Source: CAYYYJ01 sp964476045
GTDB taxonomy: Archaea; Aenigmatarchaeota; Aenigmatarchaeia; QMZP01; JACQNV01
Direction of reading: 5' to 3'
DNA length: 31,548 nucleotides
Assembly: GCA_964476045.1 (NCBI GenBank)
Contig: CAYYYJ010000008.1
Coordinates: forward strand, 1-31,548
Made by a program: the position numbers and the translations under genes. Shown piece after piece: positions 13,377 to 20,604 of the stretch. The stretch's first letter is position 1. Each line of letters starts with the position of its first letter. The notes under the pieces are model-generated. The model was not told the origin of the DNA. It did not search any database and worked only from the letters and a program-made list of their open reading frames with translations.

Positions 13377-15347
13377 CTACTCCACAATATCCCCTTTCCC
13401 CGAAGGTATGTGGATCTGGATGTCTCCAACAGGTATCCTGTCTATGAAATACCTGTCCTCTGGCCTGGACTTTACCATTATTTTATTTTTTATTTCCCTT
13501 GCCAGGCCAAGCGAGTCGTTGGAACCAGGATGCACTGTGACAAAATAATTGGAATGTTTCCTGACAGACATAACAGGGCCAGAAATAACTTTCACCATAT
13601 TTTTTTCCCGCTCTATTTTTATTCCGATAGAGACCCTCAAAGCCATGCCCCTAAACCAGATTCGCTGCCCTTCTATTACAAAAGAGCCTTTGCCTAAAGA
13701 GCCGTCTGGTTTCGTGGCTTGCTCAGGCCGAAAAGCGTACACGTCAACATTACCTATTCCTCTAACCCAGGCTTTAGAGCTTGCAGCAGAAAATTCCGCA
13801 GCTTCTTTCATTGTCACTTCGTCTATTGGTTTTCCATCTGATTTCACAAGGACAAAAGCAGCGCCTGGAATATCAGCATGGAATAGGAAATCGTTTTGCT
13901 CTGCGTGCTTTTTCACAATATTTTCATTTTGTGTGGCATCGCGGCCGCCGATGACTAGCATCCCTGTAGACGATGTGAACCACTTGAATTTTTCATACCA
14001 CTTCTTCCTTTCTTTTACAAGGGAACCTTCTTCTTTTGTTACAAAAGAATTTTTTAATTTAGCCTCAAGCTCAATCTTATGCTCCAGCGCTGTTTTGACT
14101 CCCTCAAGCTTTCTCTTCGATTTTTTAGAAGCATTGTAATAATCCTCGGCATTTTGCTCGACTGTTTTGTTTATATCTAACTCTATTTCCACGCCAGAAA
14201 TGCTCGCAATAATAATGCCCTCGTGCTCGCGTATCTCTTTTATAGAATTTGATTCAGGGGTATCCTCTTTTTCTATAATCTGTTTTATTTCAGGCCATTT
14301 TTTCCCTGACTTTAGGGCATTTTTTACGCCTGACAGAATTGACTGGATTAAAGAATAATTAATGTAAATAAAATCTGCGCTCGATCTGGACTCACTTGCC
14401 TGTTTCGTGAGCTTCTCCTGGGCCTGCTTCTGCTGCTGGACTATGTGCTCTATTTTCTTCTCTTTTTTCTCCTCGGTTTTTTTGGCCTCTTGGACAGCTG
14501 AAGCTATGTTTCTTGGGGAGAAGTGTTCATCCAACGCTTTCGATATTGTCTCTGTCTCCTTTATCGGTTTCCTGTTTGGCTGGCTCTGCAAAGGGAATAA
14601 TGAGACAGAATCTGTGTAAACAACAGGGTTCACTCTAGTCCTGTCCAAACTCTCTATAATTCCGTAGAGGCTAACAGTCTGTTCGACAGTAAGATCTTTT
14701 GCAAGCTTTTTCCCGTCTACCTTAGCTAATGTGCACATCTCCTGGGCATACTCCTTTCCAAAACCAAAAGTTGATGCAAGAACAGCTTCCATGTGCCTTT
14801 CATCTTTTGAATTGGTTTTCCTGAAAGTGTCGAGATCCATAGCAAAGGGGTTTATGTTGGATGGCGGATATCTGTATTTCAATTTTGGCTTAATTTCCCT
14901 GTCTTTCCATTTCTGCATAATCAGCGGCATTATTATATTTTTCGAGCTGTCAGCCAGTATCACGTTCCCGTCTGAAAATAATTCTATAATAACACAATTT
15001 TCTGGCGTCTGTATTTCCAAAATCCTGTCAAACTTGTATTGTTCTATCCCGATGATCTTTTTCCCCATCAGATGCTTTCTGAGGAACATGCAAAAACTGG
15101 GGGGCTCCTGAGGCACGGTTTTTTTGTATTCAGTGAGATAGATTTTCTTCTTGTCAAAATATAACCAGTAGTTCTCACCTCTCTGGGATTCTGTTAATGT
15201 CTGCTTTTTGTATATCTCAAAAAGAAATTGATAATTGTCACGGGATCCGTATTGGTATATTTTTTGTATAAGCCCGCCTACCAAAATTCTCCTCAACTCT
15301 TTCACCAGAAAACGGAGGTCTAGGGACGTTATCTCTTCTTTCGCCAT
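13377..15347 (-). CDS. rqcH: RqcH / NFACT-family ribosome quality control protein
   Basis: At 656 residues it has the full NFACT layout: an NFACT-N domain at about 1-200, helical and coiled-coil regions (AKKTEEKKEKKIEHIVQQQK; KKSKRKLEGVKTALEHKIEL), and the NFACT-R domain at about 445-570 (WFTSSTGMLVIGGRDATQNE, HADIPGAAFVLVKS). Residues equivalent to those needed for C-terminal tailing in Rqc2/RqcH are present: D10 (SLDLRF) and D107-R108 (KFDRILE). The protein binds obstructed large subunits with tRNA and extends stalled chains with alanine in related systems. A TATA box (15369-15378) is 26 bases upstream of the ATG. Confidence 0.9.
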   Translation of the reverse strand: MAKEEITSLDLRFLVKELRRILVGGLIQKIYQYGSRDNYQFLFEIYKKQTLTESQRGENYWLYFDKKKIYLTEYKKTVPQEPPSFCMFLRKHLMGKKIIGIEQYKFDRILEIQTPENCVIIELFSDGNVILADSSKNIIMPLIMQKWKDREIKPKLKYRYPPSNINPFAMDLDTFRKTNSKDERHMEAVLASTFGFGKEYAQEMCTLAKVDGKKLAKDLTVEQTVSLYGIIESLDRTRVNPVVYTDSVSLFPLQSQPNRKPIKETETISKALDEHFSPRNIASAVQEAKKTEEKKEKKIEHIVQQQKQAQEKLTKQASESRSSADFIYINYSLIQSILSGVKNALKSGKKWPEIKQIIEKEDTPESNSIKEIREHEGIIIASISGVEIELDINKTVEQNAEDYYNASKKSKRKLEGVKTALEHKIELEAKLKNSFVTKEEGSLVKERKKWYEKFKWFTSSTGMLVIGGRDATQNENIVKKHAEQNDFLFHADIPGAAFVLVKSDGKPIDEVTMKEAAEFSAASSKAWVRGIGNVDVYAFRPEQATKPDGSLGKGSFVIEGQRIWFRGMALRVSIGIKIEREKNMVKVISGPVMSVRKHSNYFVTVHPGSNDSLGLAREIKNKIMVKSRPEDRYFIDRIPVGDIQIHIPSGKGDIVE

Positions 15348-15368
15348 AAGCCTTTCTTTCTATCAATT

Positions 15369-15378
15369 CTTTATAAAG
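15369..15378 (-). promoter_or_regulatory. TATA box for rqcH
   Basis: CTTTATAAAG is palindromic and centred 26 bases before the ATG at 15347, so rqcH should be leaderless. Confidence 0.55.
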
Positions 15379-15414
15379 TGATTTGAAGTTGCATTAGAAT
15401 TAATTTATAGTTCC

Positions 15415-15473
15415 TGACATAACCTTTTGGAATGAGTCAGGAACAACTAGTAAACAACTTGTTCCAATTTGTT
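15415..15473. repeat. Nested inverted repeat in the scpB-rqcH gap
   Basis: GACATAAC and GTTATGTC form outer arms, GGAACAA and TTGTTCC inner arms; TTCCTGA and TCAGGAA form an alternative hairpin in the left half. The element fills most of the gap between two minus-strand genes and could end scpB transcription or encode a small structured RNA. I see no gene in it. Confidence 0.5.
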
Positions 15474-15500
15474 ATGTCGTTTACTATAAAGTACGATTTG

Positions 15501-16469
15501 TTATTTTTTCAAATCTTCGAGGGTCAGCTCTTTTATGCCGGCAAGGCCAGCAGCTTTTCTCATCTTCTTTTTTTCGTCCTGTTCGCAAGGTTCCTCTAGA
15601 ACAGCTGGCACATCGGCCAGTTTAACAGCCTCTTTCTCAAGGTTTTTGGCAAAACGTATTTTTACCTGCCTTTCCCTTTTTATTGGCTTTAAATTTGATT
15701 TCTGGGATTTCACAATTCGCGGTTCAGAAGAAAATTCTTCGTCTAGAGACAGTTCCTTGGCCTCCAGGTTATCCAAGGCGCTCTCCAGTTGCCTGTTCAG
15801 CTCTTTTTTAGCATTTTCTTTTTCGTGAGATCTGTTAACATTCTTTGATTTTGGCGGAACCTTGATTTTTTCTTCTGCCTGTTCTTTGTTTTTTGGATAT
15901 TCATCTATTGTTGTCTGCTTTTCTCCGTTTTCCTGGATTTTAGATGGTTCCCAGCCATCCATCGCTTGGGATATCCTTTTCCTTATTTGCTCCTTTGTTT
16001 CGCCGAAATAGTTTTCCAATTCCCCCGTTGCTTTCAAAATTTTTGTGTGGCCTGATCGCTCCCTCTTTATCAGGCCCCTTTTCTCCAGTTCTTTTGCGTA
16101 TTCGTATGCTTTTGTTCCCTGGATTTTAATCAGTTCTGACTGCTTGAAAGGCTCTTTGTAGATAATTAGAGCCAATGCCTTTTTGCAGCCTTCAGACAAA
16201 TCAGAATTAGGCGTCAAGTGCGCGACCCTTGGAAGGTATTCTTTCTTCACTTTCATGTGCCAGCCTTCAGGATTCTCTATTATCTCCAGGCCTTTTTCAA
16301 AATAATCTTTTTGCAGATCCTTCAGCGTGTCTTTCAAATAACCAAGTGACCCTATCCCAGTCGCTTTCATGAGCTCATCCAGATTCAATGGTTTCGGGGA
16401 CATGAATAAAGCTGCCTCTATGAGGTTCTTGTGTATTGTTGACTCTTCGACATTAATTTCCATAAGCAT
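15501..16469 (-). CDS. scpB: Segregation and condensation protein B
   Basis: Residues 1-165 form the two winged-helix domains of ScpB (NLIEAALFMSPKPLNLDELM; ALALIIYKEPFKQSELIKIQ; YAKELEKRGLIKRERSG). The remaining 150 residues are a charged, low-complexity tail ending in AGLAGIKELTLEDLKK, much longer than in typical ScpB. ScpB dimers bind the ScpA kleisin in SMC condensin complexes. Its ATG follows the scpA stop directly (TAGATG), so translation is coupled. Confidence 0.85.
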   Translation of the reverse strand: MLMEINVEESTIHKNLIEAALFMSPKPLNLDELMKATGIGSLGYLKDTLKDLQKDYFEKGLEIIENPEGWHMKVKKEYLPRVAHLTPNSDLSEGCKKALALIIYKEPFKQSELIKIQGTKAYEYAKELEKRGLIKRERSGHTKILKATGELENYFGETKEQIRKRISQAMDGWEPSKIQENGEKQTTIDEYPKNKEQAEEKIKVPPKSKNVNRSHEKENAKKELNRQLESALDNLEAKELSLDEEFSSEPRIVKSQKSNLKPIKRERQVKIRFAKNLEKEAVKLADVPAVLEEPCEQDEKKKMRKAAGLAGIKELTLEDLKK

Positions 16470-17348
16470 CTACTTTTTTATTTTCCTGGATTTTATCTTG
16501 CTGCGTTTAACTGATTTTTTATTCTTGCTTTTGATTTTATTTTGCTTGTAAGGTTTTTCTAAGAAATTTAAATTAATCCCGTTTTCTGCGGCGACCCTAT
16601 TGTCCTCTGATCCATTTCTTTGGTCGTGCTTCTTAATATAGATCTCTTCAAAAAAGTCTTCTTGCCTGCACTGGATTTTTTTCTGGTTGTCCAAGTAGAC
16701 TATCGGCAAGAAATGTTCCACTACCTCTTTCCTGTCCCACTTATCGACGATTTTTGAGAACTGGATTTCCTCCTCTTTTTTCATTTTAGTTAATAGCGAG
16801 CTTATTTTGCCGAAGACACGATTTATCCTGTCTATAACCCTATCTGTGTTTATTGTTATTTTGCTCCTGGCAACTTCCATCTCCATTTGCTTTCTTTCTT
16901 GGCTATTCAAAACCTTTCTAAGCGATGAGATAAGGTCTGTAACCATTACCTGCCTTGCTGGCCTTCTCCTTTCCTGTAAACTGAAAAGGCCGAGATTGAA
17001 GTTTATTGGGCTTTCTTTCTGTCCGTCCAGAAGTTCTTCGCCAGAATCAATAATTTGGCCATCTTCGTCCGACGGCATATCCAGAAGCCTCATGCTGTCA
17101 GATTTCATCCTTAGGATTACAGAAGAAATTATTATATACTTGGCAGGTATCCTGAAGTCAAGCTCCTGTATTTTCTTCATGTAGTTCAGGAACGATTTCG
17201 ATAGGAGGCCTAAATCCAAATTCCATGGATCCATCCCCTGGGAAGCAATAAGGTCGTAAACAACCTGTTCCCACGAATAATCAGCAAGCATCATCTCAAC
17301 AATTCTTTTCTCTGTGTCTGCCTGATTCCCAAGAAGGCCGCTTAGCAT
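16470..17348 (-). CDS. scpA: Segregation and condensation protein A (kleisin)
   Basis: The 292-residue protein has the kleisin pattern: an N-terminal helical part (IVEMMLADYSWEQVVYDLIA then MDPWNLDLGLLSKSFLNYMK), the AKYIIISSVILRMKSDSMRL segment, an acidic linker, and a C-terminal winged helix (MKKEEEIQFSKIVDKWDRKE, VVEHFLPIVYLDNQKKI). ScpA bridges the SMC heads and recruits ScpB. A basic Lys-rich tail follows. The ATG at 17348 is chosen because the TATA box at 17374-17381 is about 29 bases away; the frame upstream of it is non-native. It is the first gene of the scpAB operon. Confidence 0.87.
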   Translation of the reverse strand: MLSGLLGNQADTEKRIVEMMLADYSWEQVVYDLIASQGMDPWNLDLGLLSKSFLNYMKKIQELDFRIPAKYIIISSVILRMKSDSMRLLDMPSDEDGQIIDSGEELLDGQKESPINFNLGLFSLQERRRPARQVMVTDLISSLRKVLNSQERKQMEMEVARSKITINTDRVIDRINRVFGKISSLLTKMKKEEEIQFSKIVDKWDRKEVVEHFLPIVYLDNQKKIQCRQEDFFEEIYIKKHDQRNGSEDNRVAAENGINLNFLEKPYKQNKIKSKNKKSVKRSKIKSRKIKK

Positions 17349-17369
17349 ACACAATGTAATATTGTTAAG

Positions 17370-17519
17370 GTGGCTTATATAGACTCTAAAGGGGATTTCT
17401 TCACAGCAACAGATACTGCTAAAGCCGCAAGAAAAGATCCGAGAATAGAGAAGATGGGAAAAAGAAGGAAAGAGAGACGGATTCGGATTCAAACTGAAGA
17501 AGGCAGAAAATTTGATTGA
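17370..17519 (+). CDS. Possible 49-residue basic protein
   Basis: From a GTG at 17370 (or ATT at 17361) the plus strand reads VAYIDSKGDFFTATDTAKAA, then a very basic helix (GKRRKERRIRIQTEEGRKFD), stopping at 17519, one base before the S27ae stop on the other strand. The amino acid pattern is protein-like whereas the opposite strand is not. There is no ATG and no clear TATA box, so it remains uncertain. Confidence 0.4.
   Translation: MAYIDSKGDFFTATDTAKAARKDPRIEKMGKRRKERRIRIQTEEGRKFD
17374..17381 (-). promoter_or_regulatory. TATA box for scpAB
   Basis: On the minus strand TATATAAG is centred about 29 bases before the scpA ATG, giving a leader of only a few bases and supporting the internal start rather than the longer frame to 17492. 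Confidence 0.55.
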
Positions 17520-17520
17520 A

Positions 17521-17760
17521 CTATTTCTTCAATTCAGTATACCCGCACTTGCCGCAATAAGCGCGGTTCTTGTGCTGGGAAATTGTTGTTCCAGGGCCGC
17601 ATCTTGGGCAATTTCTCCCCTTTCTTTCAAGCTTGTCTCCACTGACAGAATAGAATTTGTGAGCTTTTGGTGTAAGGTGCTTCTTGCCTTTTCTCTGTTT
17701 TTTCTCACGTTTTCGAACCTTCCTCCCTTTCTTGGACACTGCTGGTGCTTCGTCTGCCAT
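17521..17760 (-). CDS. rps27ae: Small-subunit ribosomal protein S27ae
   Basis: The 79-residue protein has a Lys/Arg-rich N-terminal half (VSKKGRKVRKREKKQRKGKK), then FYSVSGDKLERKGRNCPRCG and YCGKCGYTELKK, a four-cysteine zinc finger C-P-R-C...C-G-K-C typical of S27ae. The ATG at 17760 (MADEAPAV) gives a family-like length; the frame extends upstream but without likeness. TTAAATAAA about 20 bases before it is the probable TATA box. The usual partner gene for S24e is not adjacent. Confidence 0.92.
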   Translation of the reverse strand: MADEAPAVSKKGRKVRKREKKQRKGKKHLTPKAHKFYSVSGDKLERKGRNCPRCGPGTTISQHKNRAYCGKCGYTELKK

Positions 17761-17800
17761 ATCAAAAGATAAAAACTGTTTATTTAACTTATCTCTATTT

Positions 17801-17822
17801 CTTATATATAATGATTTAAATA
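17801..17822 (+). promoter_or_regulatory. Overlapping TATA elements for the DUF192 gene
   Basis: CTTATATATA (17801-17810) and TTTAAATA (about 17815-17822) both precede the ATG at 17843. The first would give a leader of about 12 bases, the second a leaderless message. Confidence 0.4.
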
Positions 17823-17842
17823 TGTTCATCAAGGCGATTTTT

Positions 17843-18298
17843 ATGAAAATCTACGGTTTATTGGCTTCTATAATCGTAATAGTGATTATTCTTATCTTTT
17901 CTATCCCCTTTTTAAAGCCAAAATATGAGGCCACTTCAATAACTGTAATTACAGAAAAGGGGAATCTGGTTTTTGATGTTGAGGTTGCTGACACTGAAAT
18001 AAAAAGGGCTATAGGGCTGATGAACAGGACAAACCTTCCAGAAAAATCCGGCATGCTATTTATTTTTGGCTCGGAAAGAACTGTCTCTTTCTGGATGAAG
18101 AATACGCTGATTCCGCTAGACATGATTTTTATTTCAGAAGACAAAAAGATAGTGAATATCAAAAGACAAGCGCAGCCATGCAAGACTTTAGACTGCGAAA
18201 GCTACAAATCAGAAAAGCCTGTAAAATATGTTTTGGAAATTAACGGCGGACTTTCAGATAAGCTTGGAATAAGGGAAGGGGATGGGATAGGTATATGA
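17843..18298 (+). CDS. DUF192 family protein, membrane anchored
   Basis: Of 151 residues, 3-25 form a hydrophobic anchor (KIYGLLASIIVIVIILIFSI). The DUF192 domain follows: FDVEVADTEIKRAIGLMNRT, LPEKSGMLFIFG, VSFWMKNTLIPLDMIFISED, then KYVLEINGGLSDKLGIREGD. All hallmark segments (GLM, F-WMKNT, P-LDM-F) are present. The biochemical role of DUF192 is not settled; the domain probably faces outside. An ATG at 17822 in the same frame is possible. Its stop overlaps the start of the aldehyde dehydrogenase remnant (ATGA). Confidence 0.8.
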   Translation: MKIYGLLASIIVIVIILIFSIPFLKPKYEATSITVITEKGNLVFDVEVADTEIKRAIGLMNRTNLPEKSGMLFIFGSERTVSFWMKNTLIPLDMIFISEDKKIVNIKRQAQPCKTLDCESYKSEKPVKYVLEINGGLSDKLGIREGDGIGI

Positions 18299-18554
18299 AA
18301 ATGCAGTCAATAAATCCGGCTACAGAAGAAATTTTTAGCGAATTTGAATCAACTGATAAGAAACACGTTGCAGATGCTGTCAACAAATCAGAGAAGGCTC
18401 TAGGAATTTGGAGTGTGAAATGGAAGAAGGAAAAGGAATTGCCAAACAAATAAAATCTTGGATGGTTTGGATAAATAATGTAAACTTCCCTTACCCACAA
18501 TGCCCTTGTGGTGGGGTCAAAGAAAGCGTGATTGGAAAACCATGTAAAATTTGA
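18295..18554 (+). pseudogene. Aldehyde dehydrogenase remnant with large internal deletion
   Basis: The frame starts SINPATEEIFSEFESTDKKH, the typical N-terminus of aldehyde dehydrogenases, and stops near 18453. In another frame the extreme C-terminus appears: IAKQIKSWMVWINNVNFPYP then CGGVKESVIGKPCKI, matching the family's Q-x-K-S-G-M-V-W-I-N and P-x-G-G-V-K-x-S-G. About 400 internal codons, including the catalytic Cys, are gone, and the G of K-S-G-M is W. This marks the left edge of an accessory region rich in debris. Confidence 0.8.
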
Positions 18555-18625
18555 CTTTGAACCTATTAGCGGCCAATCTATTTATATATCCAATAGATAT
18601 ATACTTATATATAAGGGAGATACAT

Positions 18626-18886
18626 ATGGTATTATTACACACCCATTCACCAACTCTAAATACAGTCTTGATGGTAGAGGAAACTCTCAAAAAAGCTGAC
18701 AAACAGATGACAATAGCCGAGCTAAAAAAAGAGATCCCAAGAAAAGTAATGCATAATACTTTACTGCAGATTCTGGATTATCTTCAGATCAGCGGGAAAA
18801 TACTGTTTACAAGCAAGGGGGTTATCTGGATATACGAAGATAGGCACAGGCTCGAAGAATTGCTAAGCAAAGGATTGGAAGTATGA
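18626..18886 (+). CDS. Winged-helix protein, probable antitoxin of a RelE-type module
   Basis: This 86-residue protein reads as one winged helix: TVLMVEETLKKADKQMTIAE, a recognition region KKEIPRKVMHNTLLQILDYL, and a wing GKILFTSKGVIWIYED. The ATG at 18626 has AAGGGAG upstream; a longer frame is not native. The stop overlaps the start of a RelE-type gene (ATGA), the usual order antitoxin then toxin, so it probably binds the toxin and represses the operon. Antitoxin status is inference from position. Confidence 0.6.
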   Translation: MVLLHTHSPTLNTVLMVEETLKKADKQMTIAELKKEIPRKVMHNTLLQILDYLQISGKILFTSKGVIWIYEDRHRLEELLSKGLEV

Positions 18887-19251
18887 GCAGGTATGTGAGG
18901 GTTGTTTTTATAGGGCAAGCAAAAGAAGATTTTGAAAGTTTAAATAGAATTGTAGGTGAACAACTTGTAAATAACAAGACAAATTCCGAAGAGATGCAGT
19001 TATTGAAATAGATAAAAAACAAAATAGAGATTTTGAAATTAAACCCGGATTACGGGGATAACATCTCAAAAAGCCTTGTACCACGAGATTATATCGAAAA
19101 ATACCAAGTAACTAACCTTTACAGAGTTGAAATAGCCCATTACTGGAGAATGCTCTATACTATACGCGGGGACCAAATAGAAGTTGTCTGTTTTATTCTG
19201 GATTTAATTGATCACAACACATATAATAAAAAATTCGGTTATAAAGGTTAA
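18883..19251 (+). pseudogene. RelE/ParE-type toxin gene with one in-frame amber codon
   Basis: The frame MSRYVRVVFIGQAKEDFESL runs 42 codons to a TAG at 19009-19011 and continues in the same frame, IKNKIEILKLNPDYGDNISK to NLYRVEIAHYWRMLYTIRGD and LIDHNTYNKKFGYKG. The tail is a typical RelE-fold core (L-Y-R-V, Y-R-M-L-Y-T, D-H, Y-K-K-F). All else is intact over 122 codons, so the loss is recent, or the codon is read through. Alone, neither half would be active. Confidence 0.75.
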
Positions 19252-19254
19252 ATT

Positions 19255-19735
19255 ATGAAGCCCTCTAAATTGCCTTTTTGGATATTGGAAGAAGTTATTA
19301 AGGATTTTGAGAAAACAGGAACTAACTCTTCCGAGAAACCCTATTCTGATAAAAATCTTCAGGATACTAAAACTTGCTGAAAATGCAGGATACGGATTTG
19401 ACAAAATGTTCAATGGCTGGAGGTCGTATTATAACGTTGAGCCTGTTGTTGAAAATGATGTCGCTTTCTATAAAATCGGCTTTCCGCTAAAAACAAAATG
19501 GGAAGATGTCCCTGAAAAACGTGGTCAGGAAAGTGGTCTTATATTAACGAAGAGGCAAAGAGAGGTTTTGGAGGAAATCAGAAAGAACCTGGAAATAACA
19601 AGAGAAGAGCTTTCAAAAAAATTAAAAATAAATCCTTCGGCAATACAAAAACATATTGAAAAGTTGAAGAAAAGGGGCTTCCTGAAAAGAGTCGGGCCAA
19701 CCAAAGGCGGCCATTGGGAAGTAAACAAATTATAG
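19255..19735 (+). pseudogene. Fragment of an AlbA/Schlafen-type DNA-binding regulator
   Basis: A frame at 19255 (MKPSKLPFWILEEVIKDFEK) breaks after about 20 codons. From about 19307 another frame carries LPRNPILIKIFRILKLAENA, GYGFDKMFNGW, and a C-terminal winged helix (LTKRQREVLEEIRKNLEITR; INPSAIQKHIEKLKKRGFLK). This is the C-terminal half of the archaeal and bacterial AlbA_2-domain, RecG-like transcriptional regulators (R-N-P, A-E-x-x-G-x-G). The DNA-binding N-terminal domain is missing. The 142-codon piece could still be translated. Confidence 0.65.
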
Positions 19736-19752
19736 GGCGCAGGGAGTATAAT

Positions 19753-19893
19753 ATGCATATGAAAATTTGGAGCGAGTCGACTTACGATAAATCTCGGCTG
19801 GTAAAATATGCAGAGAAAAATAGAATTCAAATGATTGCAGTGTTCCGAACGCGTAAAGATATAAATAGCGAGTTTTCCAATAAGATACTATGA
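19753..19893 (+). pseudogene. Diverged copy of the NAD kinase 5' end (46 codons)
   Basis: From the second ATG the frame reads MKIWSESTYDKSRLVKYAEK, clearly related to MKIWIESPYDKSEIVKSVKK of the NAD kinase at 20605. The likeness ends after about 25 codons and the frame stops at 19893, overlapping the DUF433 start. The glycine-rich kinase core is absent. It bounds the DUF433-DUF5615 cassette on its left side. Confidence 0.7.
19860..19867 (+). promoter_or_regulatory. TATA box for the DUF433-DUF5615 module
   Basis: TATAAATA is centred 26 bases before the ATG at 19890, inside the NAD kinase-like fragment, so the module carries its own promoter and a leaderless message. Confidence 0.6.
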
Positions 19894-20114
19894 AATCCAA
19901 TCTTCTTAGCAGGATAACAGTAGACGCTTCGATATGCCATGGAAAAGCCTGCATTAAAGGCACAAGGATACTTGTATCTGTAATTTTAGATAATCTTGCT
20001 GATGGCAAAAATGAAAACGAGATAATAAAAGATTATCCTTCCCTCAGGAAGGAAGACATCAAAGCTGCCCTGGAATACGCCTCTATAATAGCTAAAGAGG
20101 AAATACTGGCTTGA
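19890..20114 (+). CDS. DUF433 antitoxin
   Basis: The 74-residue protein follows the DUF433 pattern: RITVDASICHGKACIKGTRI (I-x-G-x-P/A-C-I-K-G-T-R), then LVSVILDNLADGKNENEIIK and a helix DYPSLRKEDIKAALEYAS. DUF433 proteins are small helix-turn-helix antitoxins normally encoded next to DUF5615 nucleases. The partner begins one base after the stop. It should bind the toxin and its own promoter. Confidence 0.88.
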   Translation: MKSNLLSRITVDASICHGKACIKGTRILVSVILDNLADGKNENEIIKDYPSLRKEDIKAALEYASIIAKEEILA

Positions 20115-20115
20115 T

Positions 20116-20469
20116 ATGCATTTCAAATTAGATGAAAATATTCCTGTCAGTCTAAAAACTATTTTAATATCTCTAGAGCATGAAGCTTCAACTGTTTACG
20201 ATGAAAATCTGTCTGGTAAAAAGGACGGAGAACTGCTAGATATATGCCTGAAAAATAAATTCGTTTTTGTTACTTTAGATAACGATTTTTCTAATATTAT
20301 TTCATATCCGCCCAGATTAAATAGCGGAATAATAGTGATAAAGACCCAGAAACAGGGTTCAGATTCAGTTGTAAACCTCTTTAAGAAATTAATAGAAGCT
20401 GTTGATATAAACGATGTCAAAGGTTCAACGATCATTGTGGAAGAACATAAAGTCAGGATCAGGAAGTGA
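20116..20469 (+). CDS. DUF5615 PIN-like toxin
   Basis: The 117-residue protein begins FKLDENIPVSLKTIL, the D-E-N-x-P signature of the DUF5615/Mut7-C PIN-like nucleases, followed by HEASTVYDENLSGKKDGELL and KFVFVTLDNDFSNI (second acidic cluster L-D-N-D-F). These acidic residues bind the metal of the RNase site. The last helix and strand are complete, so it looks active. It forms a pair with the DUF433 gene. Confidence 0.87.
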   Translation: MHFKLDENIPVSLKTILISLEHEASTVYDENLSGKKDGELLDICLKNKFVFVTLDNDFSNIISYPPRLNSGIIVIKTQKQGSDSVVNLFKKLIEAVDINDVKGSTIIVEEHKVRIRK

Positions 20470-20473
20470 TTTT

Positions 20474-20491
20474 ATATGAAAATCTGGATAG
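20474..20491 (+). repeat. Direct repeat: second copy of the NAD kinase start (ATATGAAAATCTGGATAG)
   Basis: This 18-base stretch matches 20603-20620 at the real NAD kinase start in 17 of 18 positions, and its ATG opens MKIWIVSP before running into repeat R4 and stopping after 15 codons. It lies just after the DUF5615 stop. A third, partial copy is at 19757. Confidence 0.75.
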
Positions 20492-20495
20492 TCAG

Positions 20496-20595
20496 CCCTT
20501 TCTTTCTCGAAAGAAAGTGTTGAGATCGTGTCTCGTAGACACGAGACATCTCGTCATCCCTTTCGAACCGGCGAGATGCCGATCCCAAAGAAAGG
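20496..20595 (+). repeat. Hairpin repeat copy R4, upstream of nadK, with a structured insert
   Basis: CTTTCTTTC and GAAAGAAAG form a hairpin at 20498-20517, and the element ends in CCCAAAGAAAGG at 20584-20595, as in R1. Between them are further inverted pairs: GTCTCGT with ACGAGAC (20530-20547), and CATCTCG (20547-20553) with CGAGATG (20572-20578). The whole lies between two copies of the NAD kinase start. It could fold as a compact RNA. Confidence 0.65.
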
Positions 20596-20604
20596 AAATT
20601 AGAT

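Noticed and set aside
13549..14139. 196-codon plus-strand frame
   Set aside because: It is the reverse of rqcH, which has strong family motifs; the composition is that of antisense coding DNA.
17349..17492. N-terminal extension of ScpA
   Set aside because: The extension is not kleisin-like, covers the TATA box, and is antisense to a better plus-strand frame.
18293..18302. ATATGAAAAT at the aldehyde dehydrogenase remnant as a further copy of the nadK start
   Set aside because: Only ten bases match and the codons after them belong to the aldehyde dehydrogenase N-terminus, so chance is likely.
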